This document shows, one piece after another, positions 24,289 through 32,434 of a stretch of DNA of 64,000 bases. Below the pieces are notes generated by a model. The model was not told where the DNA came from, did not search any database, and saw only the letters and a list, made by a program, of their open reading frames with translations. The DNA is from a bacterium. Its GTDB lineage: Bacteria > Actinomycetota > Acidimicrobiia > Spongiisociales > ZC4RG35. The translations under genes were made by a program, and so were the position numbers. How positions within the stretch are numbered: position 1 is the stretch's first letter; every line of letters starts with the position of its first letter. The stretch spans positions 62,001 to 126,000 of the forward strand of contig JAPPFD010000032.1 in the NCBI GenBank assembly GCA_028823995.1, read 5' to 3'.

Positions 24289-25133
24289 TGGGTGAGCGGA
24301 TGGCCGTTCGGAAGACCTACAAGCTCTATGTCGATGGGGGGTTTCCGCGGTCCGAATCGGGACGCACCTTCCCGTTTGTCTCCGATGACGGCTCGGAAGT
24401 GGTCCAGATTTCGCGGGCTTCCCGCAAGGATCTGCGGATGGCGGTGCGCGCCGCCCGCGGCGCATTGGCCGGATGGAGGGGGCGGTCCGGATACAACCGG
24501 GGCCAGATCCTCTATCGGGTGGCCGAGATGGTCGAAGACCGTGCGGCGACCTTCGCCGCCCAGTTGGAGTTGGGAGGCTCCTCGGTCTCGGGAGCCCGCG
24601 CGGAGGTGGCGGAGGCCGCAGACCTCCTGGTCTGGTACGCAGGGTGGTGCGACAAATACGTGCAGGTGATCGGGAACATGAACCCGGTGGCCGGGCCCTT
24701 CTTCAACATCTCCGTCCCCGAGCCGGTGGGGGTGGTGGGGATGGCCGCCCCCTCTGCACCGGTGTTGCGGGGGCTGGTGGCCGGACTGGCGCCGGTCATT
24801 TCCAGCGGAAACACGGCGGTGGTGGTGGCGGCACCCGCCCAGCCGATGGTCGCGATAACCCTGGCGGAGGCGCTGGCCACGGCCGACGTCCCGGCGGGGG
24901 TGGTGAACATCCTCACCGGTTTTCCCGAAGAACTGGCGCCCTGGATGGCAGGTCACATGGATGTCAACGCAGTAGACCTCTCGGGAGTTCATCCCGAGGC
25001 TCTGTCGGACCTGGAGGAGGCTGCGTCCCACAACCTGAAACGCACCGGCCGCTGGGAGAGCCCGGACGCCAATCTCTACAGAATCTCGGCCTTCACCGAG
25101 ATCAAGACCGTCTGGCATCCCAAGGGCCGTTGA
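24288..25133 (+). CDS. Truncated aldehyde dehydrogenase-like protein lacking the catalytic domain
   Basis: 281 residues behind GAGAGGAG (24273-24280). The N-terminal coenzyme-binding half of an ALDH is recognisable (YKLYVDGGFPRSESGRTFPF, RSGYNRGQILYRVAEMVEDR, EPVGVVGMAAPSAPVLRGL, SSGNTAVVVAAPAQPMVAITLAEAL, VVNILTG). After that the chain ends with a short tail (LYRISAFTEIKTVWHPKGR). The glutamate and cysteine of catalysis and the bridging domain are missing. No frameshift or later ALDH sequence follows, and codon use looks normal. It may therefore be a maintained partner or regulatory subunit of the full-length enzyme upstream and not a decaying gene. Confidence 0.8.
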   Translation: MGERMAVRKTYKLYVDGGFPRSESGRTFPFVSDDGSEVVQISRASRKDLRMAVRAARGALAGWRGRSGYNRGQILYRVAEMVEDRAATFAAQLELGGSSVSGARAEVAEAADLLVWYAGWCDKYVQVIGNMNPVAGPFFNISVPEPVGVVGMAAPSAPVLRGLVAGLAPVISSGNTAVVVAAPAQPMVAITLAEALATADVPAGVVNILTGFPEELAPWMAGHMDVNAVDLSGVHPEALSDLEEAASHNLKRTGRWESPDANLYRISAFTEIKTVWHPKGR

Positions 25134-25161
25134 CGCCGTCACCGCTGATGGTGTGGCGACC

Positions 25162-25251
25162 CTCATTTTGAATGAGCCGCCAACAAGAGAGCCTGCCACG
25201 GTGTACATTTTGTTCAAAGCGCGGTAGCATTCGCCCCGTTCATTATGAATG
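25162..25251. promoter_or_regulatory. Paired palindromes upstream of the liv operon (possible operators)
   Basis: CTCATTTTGAATGAG (25162-25176) has perfect 6-base arms. TTCATTATGAATGG (25239-25252) contains a second near-palindrome. Both share TCATTNTGAATG, with starts 77 bases apart. They lie in the 159-base gap before livK, where no good sigma-70-type promoter could be picked out. A transcription factor binding both sites is an inference. Confidence 0.4.
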
Positions 25252-25292
25252 GACAACCGACTGGAACCCCTATTCGAGGGAAGGAGAGAATC

Positions 25293-27863
25293 ATGCTCCA
25301 CCTACCGACAACCACAAGGGCTAAGGGACTGCTCAAGTTCCTGGTCGTACTTTCTTGCGCGGCGCTTGTCCTTGCGTCTTGCGGTGACGACGAGCCCGAC
25401 GAGCCAACCGCCACTGCGCCGGAGACCACTACCGCACCGGATGAACCCATGGACGAGATGCCCATGATGGACCACCTTGGTGATGGCTCGCTGGGTGTCG
25501 TGGAGGTGGAGCCGGGTGAAGCTGTCCAGATCCGTTCGTTGAATGCGATCACGGGTGATGTGGCGTTCTTTGGCCTTCCGATCGAGCGGTCCGTGGTCTT
25601 GGCGATCGCCGACTATGGGCAGATTCACGGTTTCGATGTGGATATGGGCACGGGCTTGGATGACTTGTGCTCCAACGATGGAGGTCAGGCTGCTGCCCAG
25701 ATCATCGTGGCTGATGAGGATGTGATCGGTGTGATCGGGACTTCGTGCTCGGGCGCGGCCACGGCTGCGGCGCCGTTGATCACCGATGCGGGGATGGTGC
25801 TGATTTCGGGTGGTAACACCTCGCCTGCGTTGACTTCGGACCTGGCTGGTACGGCGGGAGCGAACTACAGCTACGGCTATTACCGGACGGCTCATAACGA
25901 CCTGTTCCAGGGCCGGGTGATGGCCGAGTTCGTCTTCAACGAACTGGGCATTACCACTGCGGCCGCCATCCACGATGGCGACCCCTACACGCAGGGTTTG
26001 GCGAAGGCGTTCACCGATGCGTTCGACGCGTTGGGTGGTGATGTGACCGGTTTCTCGGCTGTGAACAAGGAGGACACCGACATGGTGCCGGTGCTCACCG
26101 AGATCGCGGCGGGGAGTCCGGGTGCGTTGTTCTTCCCGATCTTCCAGCCCGCCGGCGACTTCGTGGCCGAGCAAGCGCCTGGTGTGTCGGGTTTGGAGAG
26201 CACGGTGCTCCTGGCTGCGGACGGTTTGCTGAACACCGCCTACCTGGCTCTGTCGCAGACCGAGGGGATGTATTTCTCGGGTCCCGACACCCGGTTCGGT
26301 CAGAATGTCAACGCCAGCACCGGTAAGACCGCCCAGGATTTCCTGTCTGCCTACGAACGCGACTACGGCGAGGCGCCTGCCGCTCCCTTCTGGGCGCATG
26401 GCTATGACGCCACCACCTTGCTGCTGGACGCCATCACCGCCGCCTCCTACGTTTCCGAGGACGGCTCGTTGATGGTTGACCGCCAGGGAGTCCGCGAGTA
26501 TCTCGACAACGTAAGGGACTATCAGGGTCTGATCGGCTTGATCAGTTGCGACGACTTCGGTGACTGCGGTTCGCAGTTGATCACCGTGGTCTACCACCAG
26601 AGCGCCGACAATCCGGAAGCCACCATGGGCAATGTCGTCTACTCCGGAGGCGGAAGCGGAGAGGGGACGATGGAGCCCCTCGGTGACGGTTCGCTGGGCA
26701 CCGTTACCGTGGAGCCGGGTGAGGCTGTCCAGATCCGTTCGTTGAATGCGATCACCGGTGACGTGGCGTTCTTCGGCCTGCCGATCGAGCGGTCCGTGGT
26801 CTTGGCGATCGCCGACTACGGACAGGTTCACGGCTTCGACGTCGACATGGGTACCGGCCTGGATGACCTGTGTTCCAATGATGGAGGTCAGGCCGCTGCT
26901 CAGATCATCGTTGCCGATGAGGATGTGATCGGCGTGATCGGGACTTCGTGTTCCGGCGCGGCCACGGCTGCGGCGCCGTTGATCACCGATGCGGGGATGG
27001 TGCTGATCTCGGGTGGTAACACCTCGCCTGCGCTTACTTCAGACCTGGCCGGCACGGCGGGAGCGAACTACAGCTACGGGTATTACCGGACGGCTCATAA
27101 CGACCTGTTCCAGGGTCGGGTGATGGCGGAGTTCGTGTTCAACGAACTGGGCATCTCCACTGCGGCCGCTATTCACGACGGAGACCCTTATACGCAGGGT
27201 TTGGCGAAGGCGTTCACCGATGCGTTCGACGCGTTGGGTGGTGATGTGACCGGTTTCTCGGCTGTGAACAAGGAGGACACCGACATGGTGCCGGTGCTCA
27301 CCGAGATCGCGGCGGGGAGTCCGGGTGCATTGTTCTTCCCGATCTTCCAGCCCGCCGGCGACTTCATCGCCGAACAGGCGCCGGGGGTTTCGGGCTTGGA
27401 GAGCACTGTCCTCCTGGCTGCGGACGGCTTGCTGAACACCTCGTACCTGGCCCTTTCTCAGACTGAAGGCATGTACTTCTCGGGTCCGGACACGCGGTTC
27501 GGCGAGAATGTCAACGCCAGCACCGGTAAGTCGGCCCAGGATTTCCTGGCTGCTTACGAGCGCGACTACGGCGAACCGCCTGCGGCGCCTTTCTGGGCGC
27601 ATGGCTATGACGCCACCACGATGCTGCTGGACGCCATCGCTGCGGCTTCGCACCTCGCTGACGACGGTTCCTTGATAGTCGACCGGCAGGGAGTGCGTGC
27701 TTTCTTGGACGGCGTCCGCAACTATCAGGGTCTGATCGGGCTGATCAGCTGTGATGACTTCGGTGACTGCGGTTCGCAGTTGATCACCGTGGTCCACCAC
27801 CAGAGCGCCGACAACCCGGAGGCGAGCATGGGCAATGTCGTCTACTCCGGCGGAGGCAACTGA
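25293..27863 (+). CDS. livK: Branched-chain amino acid ABC transporter substrate-binding lipoprotein with two tandem binding domains
   Basis: 856 residues from ATG 25293 after AAGGAG. A lipoprotein signal (FLVVLSCAALVLASC, lipidated Cys30) and an acidic Thr-rich spacer lead into two almost identical copies of a type 1 periplasmic binding domain (Leu/Ile/Val or amide-binding type). These are encoded at 25476-26657 and 26679-27860, a 401-codon period. Each copy has QIRSLNAITGDVAFFGLPIERSV, GVIGTSCSGAATAAAPLI, YYRTAHNDLFQGRVMAEFVF and SCDDFGDCGSQLITVV. Normal family members have one domain of about 400 residues. It is first in the livKHMGF operon. Ligand identity is unknown. Confidence 0.88.
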   Translation: MLHLPTTTRAKGLLKFLVVLSCAALVLASCGDDEPDEPTATAPETTTAPDEPMDEMPMMDHLGDGSLGVVEVEPGEAVQIRSLNAITGDVAFFGLPIERSVVLAIADYGQIHGFDVDMGTGLDDLCSNDGGQAAAQIIVADEDVIGVIGTSCSGAATAAAPLITDAGMVLISGGNTSPALTSDLAGTAGANYSYGYYRTAHNDLFQGRVMAEFVFNELGITTAAAIHDGDPYTQGLAKAFTDAFDALGGDVTGFSAVNKEDTDMVPVLTEIAAGSPGALFFPIFQPAGDFVAEQAPGVSGLESTVLLAADGLLNTAYLALSQTEGMYFSGPDTRFGQNVNASTGKTAQDFLSAYERDYGEAPAAPFWAHGYDATTLLLDAITAASYVSEDGSLMVDRQGVREYLDNVRDYQGLIGLISCDDFGDCGSQLITVVYHQSADNPEATMGNVVYSGGGSGEGTMEPLGDGSLGTVTVEPGEAVQIRSLNAITGDVAFFGLPIERSVVLAIADYGQVHGFDVDMGTGLDDLCSNDGGQAAAQIIVADEDVIGVIGTSCSGAATAAAPLITDAGMVLISGGNTSPALTSDLAGTAGANYSYGYYRTAHNDLFQGRVMAEFVFNELGISTAAAIHDGDPYTQGLAKAFTDAFDALGGDVTGFSAVNKEDTDMVPVLTEIAAGSPGALFFPIFQPAGDFIAEQAPGVSGLESTVLLAADGLLNTSYLALSQTEGMYFSGPDTRFGENVNASTGKSAQDFLAAYERDYGEPPAAPFWAHGYDATTMLLDAIAAASHLADDGSLIVDRQGVRAFLDGVRNYQGLIGLISCDDFGDCGSQLITVVHHQSADNPEASMGNVVYSGGGN
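25476..26657 (+). repeat. Tandem in-frame duplication, unit 1 (of 2)
   Basis: Unit 1 of a 1203-base period duplication inside livK; unit 2 is 26679-27860. Long identical DNA runs are visible, for example around the segment encoding ALGGDVTGFSAVNKEDTDMVP. Differences are mostly synonymous third positions plus a few residues (IHG/VHG, TTAAAI/STAAAI, DFVAEQ/DFIAEQ, EYLDNVRD/AFLDGVRN). Confidence 0.9.
26679..27860 (+). repeat. Tandem in-frame duplication, unit 2 (of 2)
   Basis: Second unit of the livK internal duplication, joined to the first by a short Gly/Ser-rich linker (SGGGSGEGTMEP). Both units keep all recognisable binding-cleft segments, so neither looks degenerate. Confidence 0.9.
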
Positions 27864-27881
27864 ACCGATAAATAACCACTG

Positions 27882-27929
27882 GACGATGCCGGAGCTGCCG
27901 CGGTCTTCCGTGTAAGCTTCGGCATCGTC
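27882..27929 (+). terminator. Strong intercistronic hairpin between livK and livH
   Basis: GACGATGCCG (27882-27891) is perfectly complementary to CGGCATCGTC (27920-27929). The stem extends inward by GAGCT/AGCTT, about 15 pairs in all, then TCTTT follows. It probably acts as a partial terminator or 3' mRNA stabiliser, so that binding protein is made in excess over the membrane and ATPase subunits, as in other ABC operons. Confidence 0.65.
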
Positions 27930-27953
27930 TCTTTAAGCCTTTAAGGAGCGGCA

Positions 27954-29066
27954 ATGGCGAGCGCGAGCATGTGGGTCCCCAGAACCAAGGTCGACTGGTT
28001 TCTGACGGTCCTGCGAGTCCTCGCTCTTACTGTGGTCACCGTGGGCCTGCTGGCGTTCATCGCCCAGCAGATAAATGTCGACAACCCCTTTGCCCGAGTG
28101 GTGAATCCCGACGCCACGGGTCTCACCGGTCCCCAGTTCCGGGGTTTGGTGATCTCGGGGTTCGCGCAGGGGGCGATGTACGGGTTGATCGCCCTGGGCT
28201 ATTCGATGGTCTACGGTGTGCTCGGGTTTATCAACTTCGCGCACGGGGAGGTGTTCATGGTCGGGGCTATGACCGGGATGATCACCTCCAACAAACTGGA
28301 CGACGCAGGCCTGTGGGAGACCAATTTCCTGGGATCGCTGTTCTTTATAGTGGCGGTCTCCATGTTGGTCTGCACCCTGACCGCGGTGATCATGGAGAGG
28401 GTTGCATACCGGCCTCTCAGAAAGGCGCCCCGCCTTATCCCGCTGATCACCTCGATCGGCATCTCCTTCTTCATCCAGAACACGTCGGTGGTCCTGCTCG
28501 GCCCTACCAGCAAGGCATATCCCGACATGCCCGATTGGCTCACCGCCAAGCGCACTTTCCTGGAGATCGAAGGCACCAAGATCATGGTGATTTGCGTGGC
28601 GGCGGTGGCGATGCTGGGTTTGTGGCTCCTAGTCGAGCGCACCAAGACCGGCAAGGCGATGCGAGCCGTCGCCGAAGACCAGGAGATCGCCGGGCTCATG
28701 GGCGTGGATGTCAACCGCACCATCGTCAAGGTCTTTGCGGTAGGCGGCGCCATGGCCGGGGTGGCCGGCATCCTGTGGGGGGTCCTGTTCCGGAGCGTCA
28801 TCCACTACACGGGATTCCTGCCCGGCATCAAGGCCTTCAGTTCGGCGGTGGTGGGGGGCATCGGCAACCTGGGAGGTTCCATGGCCGGCGGCCTGTTCAT
28901 CGGCCTGGCCGAGTCGACCGGGCCCCTGCTCATCCTGGAACCGCTGGGCGTCAGCGGGGTGTCGCAACTGCGGGACGCGGTCGCCTTCGCCATGCTGATC
29001 GGCGTCTTGCTCCTCAAACCCAGCGGCCTGTTCGGCGAACGGCTGTCGGCTGAGGACCGGGCATGA
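27954..29066 (+). CDS. livH: Branched-chain amino acid ABC transporter permease LivH
   Basis: 370 residues behind AAGGAG. Hydrophobic throughout, with the family signatures GLIALGYSMVYGVLGFINFAHGEVFMVGA (first permease block) and AVAEDQEIAGLMGVDVNRTIVKVFAVGGAMAGVAGILWG (cytoplasmic coupling loop that contacts the ATPases). It forms the membrane channel with LivM. The N-terminus carries an extra helix (WFLTVLRVLALTVVTVGLLAFIAQQ) compared with the E. coli protein. Its stop overlaps the livM start (ATGA). Confidence 0.92.
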   Translation: MASASMWVPRTKVDWFLTVLRVLALTVVTVGLLAFIAQQINVDNPFARVVNPDATGLTGPQFRGLVISGFAQGAMYGLIALGYSMVYGVLGFINFAHGEVFMVGAMTGMITSNKLDDAGLWETNFLGSLFFIVAVSMLVCTLTAVIMERVAYRPLRKAPRLIPLITSIGISFFIQNTSVVLLGPTSKAYPDMPDWLTAKRTFLEIEGTKIMVICVAAVAMLGLWLLVERTKTGKAMRAVAEDQEIAGLMGVDVNRTIVKVFAVGGAMAGVAGILWGVLFRSVIHYTGFLPGIKAFSSAVVGGIGNLGGSMAGGLFIGLAESTGPLLILEPLGVSGVSQLRDAVAFAMLIGVLLLKPSGLFGERLSAEDRA

Positions 29067-30880
29067 GTGCCACCGTTCTTAACACCGTGCTCCGGCGTAT
29101 ACCGGGAACATGGCGGCGGGTTGTCCGGCTCGGGGCGCTGGGGGCTGTCGGTCAGGTGTTCATTTCCCTCTCGGGCATGCCTGTCCGGTTGGACGTGAGA
29201 GAGATCATCGTTCCCATTCTGAGCCTTGGCTATGTGACGGTCCTGGCCGTACCCCTGGTGTTGGGAGTCCTGCTGGGTCGGCGACCCGAGCACGAGGAGT
29301 TTCTCGAGAACCCGCCCGGCCGGCGCGACCTGGTACTGGGCGCCATTGCCGGTGGCCTCATGGGCGGTGGCGGATTGTCGGTCTTGGCGCTGCTGCTGGC
29401 CAATTTCGATCTGCGAGACCCCCTGATCAACTGGAGCCCGCAACTTCTGGAGTTCTTGAGCTTCGGCCGGGGGACGGCCTTCGGTTTTGGGATCTGGCTG
29501 GTGATCGGGGCAGGGCTCGGTCTGGTGGGAGGGACTCTCCGCCTGGCTTCTTCCCGGACGCAGAAGGTGATCATGACGATGGCTCTGACGGTGGTGGGCG
29601 CCGCCATCTTGGAGTCGTTGGTGGTGGACCTGGTGGAGGGCGTGAGCCTCGAAGCTCTCGTCGAGTGGATGTACGCGCCCCGCGGCGGGCTCACCTTGGT
29701 TGGCGCCGGGGTGCTGGCCGTCGTCTCCGGGCTGCTTTCTTTGGTCGGACAGGGGAGGGTCAAGAACATGCAAGAGAGGATCCAGGCCATGGAAGGCCCC
29801 CGCCAGACGCGGGTGAATCTGATGCTCATCGCCGCTGTGGGAGTGGTCCTGGTCATCCTGCCGCTGCTGGTCGGGAAGCTCACCAACGAGTTGCTGGCCA
29901 ACATCGGTTTGTTCGTCCTGCTGGCCCTGGGACTCAATATCGTGGTGGGCCTGGCCGGCATCCTCGACCTGGGCTATGTGGCTTTCTTCGCGGTGGGCAG
30001 TTACTCGACGGCGGTTCTCACCGCGGCGACCTCGCCGAGGATCGCTCCGGAGTTTCCGTGGTTCGTGGCGCTGATCATCGTGATCTTCATCGCGATACTG
30101 GTGGGGCTGTTCATCGGCGCTCCCGTGATCCGGATGCGCGGCGACTACCTGGCCATTGTGACGCTGGGGTTCGGGGAGATCATTCGCCTGCTGTTCCTGT
30201 CCGATTGGTTGTCGGGTTGGTTCGGGGGATCCCAGGGGATTACCGCCATCGACGGAGTTGATGTATTCGGACTGCTGACGGTGGACGGCACCAACCCGCG
30301 GCGTGTGTTCTACCTGGTGCTGTTCTTCTGCGCGATCGCCATCTACATCTCTTGGCGCCTGGAACGCTCGCGGCTGGGGAGGGCATGGATGGCGGTCCGC
30401 GAGGACGAACCGGTTGCCGAGGCGATGGGGATCAACACGGTGAACGTCAAGCTGATGGCCTTTGTGGTGGGGGCCGTGCTCGGGTCGTTCGGGGGCGCCA
30501 TCTTCGTGGCCAAGGTCGGGTCGGTCTTTCCCACCAGCTTCCTCATCCTGGTCTCGATCATCATCCTGGTGGTGGTGATATTCGGCGGGATGGGGAACAT
30601 TTTCGGGGTTATCGCCGGCGCGGTGGTGCTGATCGGCGTTCTGGGCGGGCCGAAGCAGCCCGGTCTGCTGGTTGAGTTCTCCGAGTTCAAGCTGCTCATC
30701 TACGGCGCCCTGCTGGTGTGGATGATGCTGGCGCGGCCCGAGGGGCTGATTCCCAGTGCCCGCCGCTCGCGGGAGTTGCACCAGGAGGAATTCCTGCAGG
30801 ACGCCTGGTTGAGGGGGCAGATCGATACGGATGACAACGGTCCCGATGGAGGCTCCGGGACCGCGGGTGCAGAAGCGTGA
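29063..30880 (+). CDS. livM: Branched-chain amino acid ABC transporter permease LivM with long N-terminal membrane extension
   Basis: 605 residues. The LivM core lies in roughly residues 265-580 (NIGLFVLLALGLNIVVGLAGILDLGYVAFFAVGSYSTAVLT, RGDYLAIVTLGFGEIIRLLFLSDW, WMAVREDEPVAEAMGINTVNVKLMAFVVGA). The first 260 or so residues add several more hydrophobic segments (LVLGAIAGGLMGGGGLSVLALLLANF, FGFGIWLVIGAGLGLVGGTL, LTLVGAGVLAVVSGLLSLVGQG) that are not part of usual LivM. It overlaps both livH and livG by 4 bases. Confidence 0.9.
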   Translation: MSATVLNTVLRRIPGTWRRVVRLGALGAVGQVFISLSGMPVRLDVREIIVPILSLGYVTVLAVPLVLGVLLGRRPEHEEFLENPPGRRDLVLGAIAGGLMGGGGLSVLALLLANFDLRDPLINWSPQLLEFLSFGRGTAFGFGIWLVIGAGLGLVGGTLRLASSRTQKVIMTMALTVVGAAILESLVVDLVEGVSLEALVEWMYAPRGGLTLVGAGVLAVVSGLLSLVGQGRVKNMQERIQAMEGPRQTRVNLMLIAAVGVVLVILPLLVGKLTNELLANIGLFVLLALGLNIVVGLAGILDLGYVAFFAVGSYSTAVLTAATSPRIAPEFPWFVALIIVIFIAILVGLFIGAPVIRMRGDYLAIVTLGFGEIIRLLFLSDWLSGWFGGSQGITAIDGVDVFGLLTVDGTNPRRVFYLVLFFCAIAIYISWRLERSRLGRAWMAVREDEPVAEAMGINTVNVKLMAFVVGAVLGSFGGAIFVAKVGSVFPTSFLILVSIIILVVVIFGGMGNIFGVIAGAVVLIGVLGGPKQPGLLVEFSEFKLLIYGALLVWMMLARPEGLIPSARRSRELHQEEFLQDAWLRGQIDTDDNGPDGGSGTAGAEA

Positions 30881-31665
30881 ACGGAACACCCCTTCTCGAC
30901 ATCCGCAACCTGACTGTGGAGTTCGGAGGCCTCCGCGCCCTGGACGGAGTCGACATCCAGGTGAACGAAGGAGAGATAGTCTCGGTCATCGGTCCGAACG
31001 GGGCGGGAAAGACCACCCTCTTCAACGCCATCACCGCCTCGGTGGAAGCCGACGGGGAGATCCTCTTCGAGGGGGAGACCCTGCTGGGTCTCGATCCCAA
31101 CCAGGTGACCTCCAGGGGCGTGGCCCGGACGTTTCAGAACGTCCGCCTCTTCGCCAACATGACGGTGCTCGAGAACGTGATGGTTTCCCAGCACTGCCGG
31201 ACCAAGCAGGGCACGTTCGGCGCGCTCTTCTACACGAAGGCCTTCCGGCAGGAGGAGGCCGAGATCCGCGCCCGGGCGGAGATGATCCTCGCCTTCTTCG
31301 GGACCCGCCTGGTGGGTTTCCGGCTCGACCAACCCGCCGCGGTGCTCTCCTATGCCAACCGTCGCCGGTTGGAGATCGCCCGGGCGATGGCCACCCAGCC
31401 CAAGCTCCTGTTGCTCGACGAACCGGTGGCGGGAATGAACCCGGTCGAATCGGCCGAGCTCACCGGTCTGATCGGTCGCCTTCGGGAAGAGTGGGGTTTC
31501 ACCATCGTGGTAATAGAACACGATATGGAGGTTGTTCGGGAGGTGTCGGATCGGGTGATCGTGCTCGACCACGGCGTCATGATCGCTGACGGGGACTACG
31601 AGGAGGTCTCGTCGGATCCTCGCGTTATAGAGGCTTATCTGGGTCACGGGGCCACGACAAAATGA
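30877..31665 (+). CDS. livG: Branched-chain amino acid ABC transporter ATPase LivG
   Basis: 262 residues from GTG, in a 4-base overlap with livM. Walker A is GPNGAGKTT, the Q-loop region is RTFQNVRLFANMTVLENVM, and Walker B is LLLDEPVAGMNP, with the H-loop in VVIEHDMEVV. The ABC signature reads LSYANRRRLEIARAM, lacking the usual GGQ in the LSGGQ/LSYGQQ position. The C-terminal extension typical of LivG is present (DGDYEEVSSDPRVIEAYLG). Confidence 0.92.
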   Translation: MNGTPLLDIRNLTVEFGGLRALDGVDIQVNEGEIVSVIGPNGAGKTTLFNAITASVEADGEILFEGETLLGLDPNQVTSRGVARTFQNVRLFANMTVLENVMVSQHCRTKQGTFGALFYTKAFRQEEAEIRARAEMILAFFGTRLVGFRLDQPAAVLSYANRRRLEIARAMATQPKLLLLDEPVAGMNPVESAELTGLIGRLREEWGFTIVVIEHDMEVVREVSDRVIVLDHGVMIADGDYEEVSSDPRVIEAYLGHGATTK

Positions 31666-32393
31666 CAAACTCCGGGCCCCTGTTGGAGATGCGTTCGGTC
31701 AATGCCCACTACGGCGCCGTCCATGCCTTGAAAGACGTGGATCTGGCCATTTACGAGGGCGAGCTGGTGTGCCTGCTGGGTGGAAATGCCAGCGGGAAGT
31801 CCACCACCCTCAAGACATTGCTCGGCATGCTGATCCCCACCTCGGGCGACGTCCTCCTGGACGGCGAAGTGGTGACCGACCGCCCCATCAGCTACCGGGT
31901 GCGCAAGGGCGTGACCATGGTTCCGGAGAACCGACGCCTGTTCAAGCGCCTAAGCGTGAGGGACAACCTGGAACTGGGCGCCTACCTGCGAAAGGACACC
32001 GGACAGATCGCGGCCGACATGGAACGGGTCTTCGAGTTGTTCCCCCGGGTCAAGGAACGCCTGACTCAGAAGGCGGGCACGCTGTCGGGAGGAGAACAGC
32101 AGATGGTGGCGATCGGCCGGGCGCTCATGGCGGGACCACGGGTCCTGCTGATGGATGAGCCATCCATGGGTCTGGCGCCGGCCCTGGTGCAGCAGAATTT
32201 CGAGTTGATCCAGCATATTCACGAAGCGGGTATGACGGTGTTCATGGTGGAACAGAACGCCAACATGGCTCTCTCCATCGCCGACCGCGGCTGGGTGCTG
32301 CAGACCGGGCGCGTGGTGTTGGACGACTCGGCCCAGAACCTGCTGGCCCATCCTGACCTGCGCACCTCCTACCTGGGTGGTGGAGACTCCTGA
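31662..32393 (+). CDS. livF: Branched-chain amino acid ABC transporter ATPase LivF
   Basis: 243 residues, overlapping livG by 4 bases. Walker A is GGNASGKST, the signature LSGGEQQMVAIGRAL, Walker B VLLMDEPSMGLAP, and the H-loop is replaced by Q in MVEQNANMALSIADRG, which is usual for LivF. It pairs with LivG as the nucleotide-binding dimer and ends the five-gene transporter operon. Confidence 0.93.
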   Translation: MTNSGPLLEMRSVNAHYGAVHALKDVDLAIYEGELVCLLGGNASGKSTTLKTLLGMLIPTSGDVLLDGEVVTDRPISYRVRKGVTMVPENRRLFKRLSVRDNLELGAYLRKDTGQIAADMERVFELFPRVKERLTQKAGTLSGGEQQMVAIGRALMAGPRVLLMDEPSMGLAPALVQQNFELIQHIHEAGMTVFMVEQNANMALSIADRGWVLQTGRVVLDDSAQNLLAHPDLRTSYLGGGDS

Positions 32394-32434
32394 CCCGTCC
32401 CTCACCGACGGCGGATCACCTAGCTCCTGACGGG

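Noticed and set aside
28805-30889. Minus-strand open frame of 694 codons opposite livM
   Set aside because: Composition (Gln/His/Pro/Asp-rich) is that of the complement of a membrane-protein gene. livM on the other strand has full motif support and operon context.
31340-31385. LivG signature LSYANRRRL taken as a sign of inactivation
   Set aside because: Walker A, Walker B and H-loop are intact, and LivG proteins often vary here (LSYGQQR-like). Kept only as a remark in the feature.
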